Position numbers and translations under genes: made by a program
Shown here: one piece after another, positions 1 to 7,416 of the stretch
How the letters are laid out: each line of letters opens with the position of its first letter
Position numbering within the stretch: the first letter of the stretch is position 1
Assembly (NCBI GenBank): GCA_005223375.1
Contig: RXOD01006201.1
Location: 1 to 10,977, forward strand
From: Amoebophrya sp. AT5.2
Lineage: Eukaryota; Sar; Dinophyceae; Syndiniales; Amoebophryaceae
Direction: 5' to 3'
Length of the DNA stretch: 10,977 nt
Notes under the pieces: model-generated
Databases searched by the model: none
Seen by the model: the letters and a program-made list of their open reading frames with translations, nothing else
Told to the model about the DNA's origin: nothing

Positions 1-1986
1 AGGTCGCGGACAACTTCGCAAAGCTGTGCGAGTACTATTTCGCTAGGGATCTTCTTCGACCTCTTTTCCTCCATTTCGCCTACATCGTCGCTCTTTCAGC
101 AGGTGTGTACTTATCCAAACCGCAATACGACTGCCCCAGGAATCTATTCTGTGACTCCTGATCAGGTGATAATCTGAAATGAAACGGTCATCTTCAACAT
201 CTCGACATAATGGCGAACTTCATGCTGCAGCCGTTCGCGCTTTTGCTGAAGGATGCGAACGGCCCGCAGCAGGAGGTCCGCGCCGCGGCCACGAAGGCCA
301 TCTTGTGGTGCAGATCTAGGACTAGGGATGGCCGCGCGAAGGCTCGATAGTGGAGCCGGTCTCGGGCTTGTTGCTCGGTGTTTGGGGTCCGGTTCTGTCC
401 ACTAGGGGCTAGCGGGCTCCGATCGGTCGGCGTCGGCCATGGCCTTTGAGTTCTGCCCTACTTCCGGTTGTCGCGGCCTTGCAAGAAAATGAATTTCTTT
501 TCCTACCGATTTACTTCAGGGGCCTCGGCGCGGACATAATGGCGAACTTCATGCTGCAGCCGTTCGCGCTTTTGCTGAAGGACATCGAGCAGGAAGTCCG
601 CACTGCGGCCACGAAGGCCATCGGGGACCTGCTGGAGGCGGACTTGCTCACACCGGACCAGATGCAGAGCTACGTGGTGTCGTACTTCCAGGTCCTCGCC
701 ATGGACTCCAGCCCCAACGTCCGCGCGGCCGTCGCGAAGGTCATCGGCCTCACCGGAAAAAAACTCGGCAGAGACATGACGCAGGTACTTAGCTGCTGGG
801 GTCTGCACTTTGTTTTAAAAATGCTTTTGAAACGTTTTGTAGGAAGCGGCCAGGCTTTCTCGGTTTAGTGTTCGCGTTTAAAAAATATCAGCGGCATGAG
901 GTGGGGCGGCGATTTGTAGGGAGTGGTCCATCTTCGCACAAGTACATTATCAATCTCTCGAATTCGTCCATAGCCCCAATCGCCCCTTCACAGAAGCTGC
1001 TGCTGAACTTCGTCTCGGACTTGATTAAGGACGAGTGCCACGAGGTGCGGCTGCACATGGTAATTTTCGCCGCCGACGTTTGCAGTTTACTCGGTACGGA
1101 CCAGGTCGCGCACTCGCTCCTGAACGGAATCAACGGTCTGATCATGGACAAGCACTGGCGGATCCGAAGGGCTGTCGTGGAGCAATTGCCGATGCTAGCA
1201 AAAAACTTCGGTCTGGAGAACTTTTCGAGGATCGAGAGCATGTTCATGAAGGCGCTGAAGGACTCGGTGCACGCCGTGCGGATGGCCGCGGTGGCGCAGT
1301 GCGCAGCCTTCTGCCGGATATTCCCGATAGAGTGGGCCACCGGCACATTCATACCGCAAGTGCTGAACGAGTACCTAGCTATAATAGCCTGGATTTATTT
1401 CATTTTTATTTACCAGTTAGAGTTTTTACTTAGTTATATCCGCACGTCGGGTTGTATTTGGGGAGGATCCCAACCACTTTGTTCGCGATAGGAAAAAATT
1501 TGCTGATAATGAGGTACTTCCACAGGTTTTCGCAGAAGAGCGGGCACTGCATCCGGCTGACGGTGCTGCAGACAATACTAGGGCTCGGTGAGGTCCTGAA
1601 CGCCGCCCAAGTGGAGCAGCTCCTGGCGCCAACCCTGCTGAAAGCCCTCGCGGACCCCGTGCCCAACGTCAAATACCGGGCATGTATAGATTCCTACATT
1701 CCTACACTCATAATTTAATTTCTGCTATCTTGACGACCAAATGACCTTCGAATTCGATCGATGATTTTCAGATTGATTATTCGAAATCGCTTCTGAAAAT
1801 GAAATCTCGGCAGGTAAGATCACGCACGCGTTTTGCAAGGAAAGCGCGGTGACGATCGACTACGTGTCGAAGGAGATCCGCCCGGCGTTAGAGAAGCTCA
1901 CCCAGGAGCCGCACTTAGAAGTGCAGCAAGCGGCCTTCATCGCCAAAGACCAGCTCGACGACCTCATCAAAACGGGGAAGCCATAG
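1..1986 (+). CDS. PPP2R1A-like: PP2A 65 kDa scaffold (A) subunit, 3' part, five exons
   Basis: Scaffold subunit of protein phosphatase 2A; its HEAT-repeat solenoid holds the catalytic C and regulatory B subunits (family knowledge). Inferred exons: <1-31 (first full codon at 3), 520-784, 994-1370, 1526-1683, 1814-1986 (stop TAG 1984-1986). All junctions are GT-AG and phases match. They give 333 codons, about the number human PR65 has from the VADKF segment (HEAT 7) to its end. Visible HEAT signatures include KDIEQEVRTAATKAI, KDECHEVRLHMV, DKHWRIRRAVVEQLPMLA, EWATGTFIPQVL, ADPVPNVKYR and ALEKLTQEPHLEVQQAA, each with a counterpart in PR65 in the same order. C-subunit contacts in the family lie in HEAT 11-15, so that surface is present. 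The 5' part lies outside the window. The gene appears intact here, except that its first intron contains a partial exon copy. Identity is very likely; exact junctions are inferred. Confidence 0.9.
32..519 (+). other. Intron of the PP2A-A gene (488 nt) containing an exon fragment
   Basis: Donor GTACTA at 32 and acceptor TTACTTCAG ending at 519. Phase 2 on both sides restores a Glu codon and gives the continuous HEAT segment VADNFAKLCEGLGADI. It is the longest PP2A-A intron seen; the others are 209, 155 and 130 nt. Bases 204-302 copy the start of the following exon. I see no acceptor AG in the right phase before that copy and no good donor directly after it, and its frame meets a TAG at 348-350. 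It is therefore not an obvious alternative exon. Confidence 0.75.
204..302 (+). repeat. Upstream partial copy of PP2A-A exon sequence
   Basis: Bases 204-253 are identical, 50 of 50, to 533-582 inside the next PP2A-A exon. Bases 254-302 are similar to 583-622 but carry a net 9-nt in-frame insertion and several substitutions. Here the codons after LLLKD read ANGPQQEVRAAATKAI, where the exon reads IEQEVRTAATKAI. Homology stops at 302/622. The insertion keeps frame and most changes keep HEAT-like residues, so the copy probably came from a coding paralogue rather than decaying in place. An assembly join between two alleles or paralogues is the main alternative. Confidence 0.85.
533..622 (+). repeat. 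Second copy of the duplicated PP2A-A segment, within the functional exon
   Basis: Partner of the 204-302 copy. It lies within exon 520-784, in frame, and encodes the start of a HEAT repeat. The first 50 bases match exactly; the remaining 40 match with gaps and substitutions. Confidence 0.85.
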
Positions 1987-3223
1987 TCGTGCACAGCTGA
2001 TTATATCGCACAGGCCTAGGCAGGGACCGTGCCAAAGCGCACATGCCGGGCCCAGCCGATCGGCGGCGCCTTGGGTCCGAGGGAGTCTTCCGCGTTAGAA
2101 GTTCTTCACGGCTGGACACCGGGATCAGAATAGATAGTACGGTGTGTCCGTAGTACGGTTGAACAGACCGCGAAAGTTCTACAGACGCAGCGGCTATGTT
2201 TTTAGAGTCACATCAAGAACCAAGTCAACCATTCATTCTTCGCCATTCTTCACTTTCTAATAGCAACTTTTACACTCGGTCGTCGGCGAATTGGAATTCG
2301 CCAGGACATTCGGATTCATCGGTTCACTCGGCATGGACGGGTGCGGATCCACGGGGGCCTTGGTTTAGAGGTCTTTTGTCAGAGGATCTCATCACCGACC
2401 TAATCATCAGTACCTTCAAACTAGCGCATTTATTCTTCGATCAATCACGACAGAAGTTTTATTCACTTGTTATTCTTGGCCGTCCCAAGGTCATCAGACC
2501 GACGGTCGCTTGACGGTCGCTATCAGGGGTAAATAGTAGTCCTTCACTGGCCTTATTTCGCGCCCGAGTTACTCGTGCCGGGCGCTCGACATCGCTAATG
2601 CACCCACCAAATGTATGATTCTCATGCCCACAAAAATGAAACGAGATACATCCCATGACTATACGACATATAGCGACAAGGAAAGTAGTGCAGTCAAAAT
2701 TTCGAGCTTATTGCTTTGTCAGACTCTGGCTGCTACGGCTAAGTTTCTCACTGACTCGCGCCGGCAGTGAGTCGGTTTTTCATGTGTCGGTCTCGAGATC
2801 AATAGTTGCTCGTGAAATTGTTTTGCCAGTGTGTGAAGATCAACATGAAGGTCAAGCTCAAATTACATCGAATAAAGATCCGTTCACGAGAATCAATCTT
2901 GTCGTGGTGAGAGACGCAAAAGTAGATCAAACGATCCCCATCGCTCCGTATTTTTTTCAATCTTGTGGCTCTGCCCGCAGCCCAGCAAATTCCGGCTATA
3001 AAGTCTTTAGCATGCAAGCCCCCGCCAATTTATAGCTTCGAAGCATCAGCCAGCCTCGGCAGCACGAAAACGGCAATTGGTTTTAAGAAGGTGATCATTA
3101 CATCCATGGCTTATACTAAATCGATTCTTCGTAACATTCACAGCCAGCAATAGGCGAGAGTATAGTAGGCTCAAAGCTGTTTGCACTTGCAACACTAGGT
3201 TTGTTCTGAATAGCAATAGGCAA
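1987..3223. other. Intergenic spacer, no convincing gene
   Basis: This 1.2 kb spacer follows the PP2A-A stop and precedes the RPA49-like start. It has lower GC than the exons and only short open frames without coding-like third-position bias or recognisable motifs. An 11-base unit GACGGTCGCTT is repeated with one change at about 2502-2522. The spacer must hold the 3' end of one transcript and the promoter of the next, but I cannot point to a poly(A) signal or core promoter. Confidence 0.6.
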
Positions 3224-6200
3224 ATGTCCACTCCGGTCGAGAAATATTTGTCCACGGGCGTCCGTGACGCGTATAGCCTCGGCGGGTTGAAGGGGGGGTT
3301 GAAAAACGGGTCGCAGCAGCAGGTGAAGGAGGTGAAGTCCGGGCTCCCCGAGCTTCTCCAGCAGAAGTTTGGCGGTTTGAACAAGGTGAAGGGCTGGTAC
3401 GTTTTCAAGCTGCCGAAGCCGGCGGCCGGGAGTCACGTGGCCACCAGCAATGTTGCCGCGCTCAACCTGGACAAGGCGCGGCTGCGGGTAAAGCTGGCGC
3501 CAGAGGCGGAGAATGTTGATGGTGAATATAATGCGTCGAAAAGTACTTGTAGAGAAATGTTGAAAGAAACGGAATTAGTAAACGCGTTCGAGGACGACGA
3601 GGACTTTTTGGGGAAGAAGAAGAAGAAAGAGAAGAAAGCCACAACCTCGTCGAAGAAGCGGTCGCGAGCGGACGTGGAAGCTAGTGGACACGACGAGCAG
3701 AACGCGACGGGGTCCTTTACAGCGATCCACGACGCCGAGATCCGGGAGCTGGAGCTGGTGGAGCCCTACCCGCAGGTCGAGCTGTCCCTGAAACCGAAAA
3801 ACCAGGCCGAATTCAAAAACCGCAAGCAGGCGGAGGCCTATCGGAAGTTGCGTCAGCAGGACGAGGAGGATCTGCTGGTTCCAGGAACAGCAGCTGTAAA
3901 CGGAAGTCCGTTCGACAACTCTGCCTTGACGGTACGCTACAGCAACACGGAGGCGCTCCGGAATTCCTACGTGCTCTTCCTCCCCACGGCCGTGGGCACA
4001 TCATTTTTGGGAGAAAACGACAATTCTGGGGTGCGGGGAGGAGGTATCGAGGCTGACTCCGGGATAACGCCGGTGCTTTGCCCGACCAGAGTGAAGGGGG
4101 TGTTTCAGTTGGGCCGCCAACTCCAGGCCTGGGGCGGCGTCGCCGGGGGCGAGCTCGGGGAAAACATCTTCCGCGCGAAGTGGGGGGGTGCTTCTAGAAG
4201 ATTCTCCGATCTGGAGGTGCCTCCGGGGTTTAGAGATCCGAACTTGGCGGCCGCAGATGCGGAGGTCGAAGAGGCGGAGGAGGACGAAGAGGACGACGAC
4301 GAAGGCCGCGACGACGAAAGATCAAGCGATGGTCGGTTGAAACAAGCAAAAGGCCCCAATCGCCTCGGATCTTGTAGATACAGTGATAAAAACATCAACC
4401 CGGCCGGTGTGTTTTCGAAACCCTCCGAGAAGCTTCCCGTCGGCGACGAATGGGTGCCGCTCGAGGTGCTCCCGCCCGGCGAGTATCAAGAAAACGTACT
4501 CCCGTTGGCCACCATGCTTTCCCCCATCGAAATCGACAGCGAGTTTGTGGTGGGCACTAAGTTCCGCCGCGTGGACCGCGGCATCAACGACCGCGGCATT
4601 GAGGGCGCCTGGACGGGCGCGGGGAAGATGGGCGAGGACGAGGAAAACGACATGTTCCCGACCAACCCGATCGAGTACCGATCGAACGTCGACCGACGTA
4701 CCGCCCCCGTCACGAAATTAGTCCCCGCGAAAGAGCTGGGCTACACCAAAGCCGAGCTGAAGGCCGCGGGCGTCGGGGAAAACGCAAAACTTCCGACCAC
4801 CAAAACGCAAAACTGTCTCTACGTCGGCGCGCTCGTGGACATGGAGGAGTTCCGGAAAACGGTTGGTGTTGTGAAAAACGCCTACAAGACGCAGAACGCG
4901 GACAACAGCGTCCTATTCCGGCTCCCCGAGCACGCGGACGACGCGGAGAGGTACCCAACCAACAACCCGTTGGGGGCGCTGAAGCGGTTGGAGAAATCTT
5001 CTCCGTCGGAGGAGGAAATGTTCTCGAAGTATCGGATGTATTTATTTCCGGTAGAGCAGCACGCGCTGAAGGCGGGCATCGCGGAAAAGGAAGAGGCGTT
5101 ACTTTCGATCACCACGAATCCGAACACGATGACGATCACAGAGCGACAGGAACGCATGCTGGAATTCCACTCCAGATTCTCCGCAGCGAAAAGACTGAGG
5201 AAAATCAAAAGTACTTTGCTCTGGACGGGACATTTTATGGAGGGTTTATTAGTTGATGTATGTTGTTCTTGATGTGCAATTTTCACTGTGAGGTGGGGTT
5301 TTGTAGTTGTGCTGGGTTGTTGTGTGTAAAACTTTCGTCATCCGAGGAAGCAGCAGCTATGCAGTAGCGAAGATGTACTAGTTAGAGGGCTAGATGGATC
5401 CGCAATTTTTTCACTCCGTACAGATTCCAAGGGCAAGGAGATTTCGGACAATCGGATGGAGGGCAATCTGGAGGAGATCAAGGACCGGTTGAGGCAGGAC
5501 ACGACGCACCTTCCGGTCGAGAACCCGCACATTGCGAACGCGAAGCTCTACCTGCCAAGGTGGGAAACCGCGCCGAAGGACAAGAAGGACGTCTTCAAAA
5601 AAGGGCTGGCGGAGGTACAACTTGTTTATACTTTTGAAATTTATTATTGTCTCGTGCTGGAGTTTTTTACCATGCGGTTTTTGCCTTCTGGCCATAGCTA
5701 CTGCGATCAGAACATCGATCTCGGAAGTTATATAAGTATGTTTTTCATCCATCGATAATATAGAGGATCTCGATCGAGAGCTCCACTTTCCCATCCCAGT
5801 AGTCGTTTCGTCGCCGAACTTTTCCCATCCCAGTAGCCGTACAGCTACAATCAATCGTCCCAATCTCATCATTCATCGCTGCAACTACAGGCCTTCCCTC
5901 CTGCTTTGATCGAGGAGTCGCTGACTCTCCCATCCACGAACTCTCTCGTGAAGGAGCTATGGGACCACCGGAAGTCGCCCAATGACACCACTCTGCGGGA
6001 GGTTTGCGGCTGCCAGGTCGCCTACGACCTGCTGCGGTCCAAACGGTTGTCCGAAGCCACGAAGGTTAAAACGAAGAAGGAAGCGGAATTCCTCGCCAAG
6101 CAGGCCGCGCTGGTGCGGATTCTGCTCACCATGTATAAAGACAAGAGCTTCAGTTTTGCGGGGCCGCGGGGGAGTTGCCGCAACAAGTTCAAGGTTTTCG

Positions 6201-6802
6201 ACGAGGGCTTCACCGGAAGAGGCACCAAGGGACAAAAGGGGAAGGGCAAAAGCAGGAACACTGTCGGACAAGAAGATGATCAAGATCAGGGATCGGACGG
6301 TGCCATGTCTGATATGGAGAAGAAGGCGCTCCCGGCGCACGCGTTTTTGTTCAACGGGAACAAGCTGAAGGACCACCTGATCACCACCTTCTACGACATC
6401 ACGGTGCTCCGGCAGCTACATGACATCAACGACGACGAGCAGGTCAGCCAACTCAAAGAGGAGCAGTGCATTCTGAACAAGAAAAAACTGCTGATCCACC
6501 TGTCGCTGTATTTGATGCAGTCCTCCCCGTCCGCAAACATGAACTACGCGTCGCTGGAGGCGGACGTCGACATCCGCCAGAAGCACGAGCTGCGGAGGGT
6601 GTTCGAATACCTGCAGTGCGACATTGCGCAGTACCCGGGGACGCAAGTGACGCTGCCGAGCAAGTACGAGCCGAGGACGGAACTGGCAGAGAGAAAAACC
6701 GTGAAGAAAGGAGGATCGCGAAAAGGAGGCGGAGGGGGGAAAGGGGGGAAAGGCAAGAAAGGCGGAAAGGGGAAAGGCGGGGGAAAAAAAGGAGGGGGCT
6801 GA
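3224..6802 (+). CDS. POLR1E-like (RPA49): RNA polymerase I subunit RPA49-like protein, three exons, about 1029 aa
   Basis: Family role: RPA49 partners RPA34 in the TFIIF/TFIIE-like subcomplex of RNA polymerase I and supports rRNA initiation and elongation in the nucleolus. Exons: 3224-5210, 5424-5614, 5891-6802 (stop 6800-6802). Both introns are GT-AG; the phase-1 junction makes an Asn codon and the second is phase 0. C-terminal likeness to human PAF53 runs in order. FHSRFSAAKRLRKIK (648-662) matches the AFGTKKQKRAL element, LYLPRWETAP..KKDVFK (704 on) the LYLPP..DVYKFEDLL element, and a helix ending LVRILLTMYK (about 785-809) the WFLDTLIKF segment. About 881-973, with KKKLLIHLSLYLM and ending CDIAQ, fits the last winged helix. 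The N-terminal 640 residues carry a Lys-rich NLS-like stretch (about 129-149) and an acidic run (about 343-370); I could not place the family dimerisation domain. Start ATG at 3224 follows CAA; an upstream exon is not excluded. The protein is more than twice the usual 420-480 residues. Confidence 0.68.
5211..5423 (+). other. Intron 1 of the RPA49-like gene (213 nt)
   Basis: Donor GTACTT at 5211; acceptor CCGTACAG ends at 5423. Read-through would stop at TGA 5270-5272 after 20 unrelated residues, whereas splicing continues a Lys/Glu-rich coding frame. It is rich in T and G. Confidence 0.75.
5615..5890 (+). other. Intron 2 of the RPA49-like gene (276 nt), with a direct repeat
   Basis: Donor GTACAA at 5615; acceptor CAACTACAG ends at 5890; phase 0, joining GLAE to AFPPALIEES. 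A 16-base repeat, TTTCCCATCCCAGTAG, occurs at 5787-5802 and 5821-5836. A 12-base palindrome, TCTCGATCGAGA, lies at 5768-5779. Confidence 0.75.
5787..5836 (+). repeat. 16-bp direct repeat pair inside an intron
   Basis: TTTCCCATCCCAGTAG at 5787-5802 and again at 5821-5836, start to start 34 bases. The flanks also resemble each other (AGTCGT versus AGCCGT), so the duplicated unit may be the whole 34-base period. Confidence 0.85.
6700..6799 (+). repeat. Low-complexity Lys/Gly coding tail of the RPA49-like protein
   Basis: The last roughly 33 codons alternate Lys and Gly almost exclusively, with one Ser and one Arg near the start. They come from a purine-only AAG/GGA/GGG tract. The strong positive charge would suit RNA/DNA binding or nucleolar targeting (inference). 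Human RPA49 also ends in basic residues but not in such a repeat. The tract is prone to replication slippage, so its length may vary. Confidence 0.85.
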
Positions 6803-7416
6803 ACCGAGCTGTGTACGATGAACCGAGGAGAAAAGCTATGTGGATGAGGTTTTGAAAATTTCAGGAGGCGGGAGATCTGCATGAAGGACTAGTCTTCCGA
6901 GAAATGGTTCTGGTTATAGAAGTCGCGCAGCGGCGGCGGCCACAGCGAGCCTGCATCCCCTTGACGCAATCGATTGGCGATCAATCTTTGACGAAAGCGA
7001 AACCATAGGCTTCTGAAGCTGCTGCAGGATGCTTCGTCCGCAGCCTGAGGCTGCGTTGGCGATTCGTGGGCCGATCAAGTGTAATGCAGAAAATAAATAG
7101 TTTGAAAGTGGTCTGAATTTGCAGTCGTGCTGTGGTTCGAATTTGACTGTGTTCTGCGGTTTAAGAAATGGAAGCCGAAGCAGCCCTAGGAAATGCAAAT
7201 GGAGAAGGAGACCGAGAGAGCAGCCTTGTAAGTAAGTAATCAGATGAACAGCAAAAGCAAAGCCGATGCGTCCGTCGAAAGCGTCCAAGTCGTACACCTT
7301 CAGCACTTCTATCAATCTTTTTCAGTACTTTCATTTTGGCCAATTAGCATTGTAGTATTCCTATTCATCGCTGAGTCTGATATCATCGTTCCCCTCTCCT
7401 CGTAGGAGAAAAAAGG
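6803..7416. other. Intergenic spacer, no convincing gene
   Basis: This 614-base spacer lies between the RPA49-like stop and the start of the next gene. A perfect 7-bp stem with a TGA loop (CGCAGCC/GGCTGCG) lies at 7039-7055. An acceptor-like TTTTTCAG ends at 7325 and a CTCCTCGTAG ends at 7405, just before the ATG at 7417. A 5' UTR exon/intron of the next gene could therefore sit here, but I cannot demonstrate it. Confidence 0.55.
7039..7055. other. Perfect 7-bp hairpin in spacer
   Basis: CGCAGCC, loop TGA, GGCTGCG. It lies about 240 bases after the RPA49-like stop. It could be a 3' UTR structure or chance; no poly-T run follows. Confidence 0.6.

Noticed and set aside
204..350. Upstream PP2A-A copy as a functional mutually exclusive exon
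   Set aside because: No phase-compatible acceptor AG before it and no clear donor after the homology ends; its frame hits a stop at 348-350.
2196..3035. Two open frames (2196-2513 and 2655-3035) in the spacer
   Set aside because: No coding-like third-position bias, no recognisable motifs, and composition like the rest of the spacer.
3539..3580. Donor-like AAAAGTACTT inside exon 1 of the RPA49-like gene, identical to the real donor at 5207-5216
   Set aside because: The nearest acceptors would give an intron of about 10 or 35 bases, too short or out of frame, and the frame is open throughout. I treat it as a cryptic site.
7134..7144. GGTTCGAATTT, resembling a tRNA B box
   Set aside because: No A box, no cloverleaf arms and no matching acceptor stem around it.
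6914..7315. 133-codon - strand open frame with Leu-rich stretches
   Set aside because: Codon use is not coding-like, there are no motifs, and it lies in an AT-richer spacer; probably chance.
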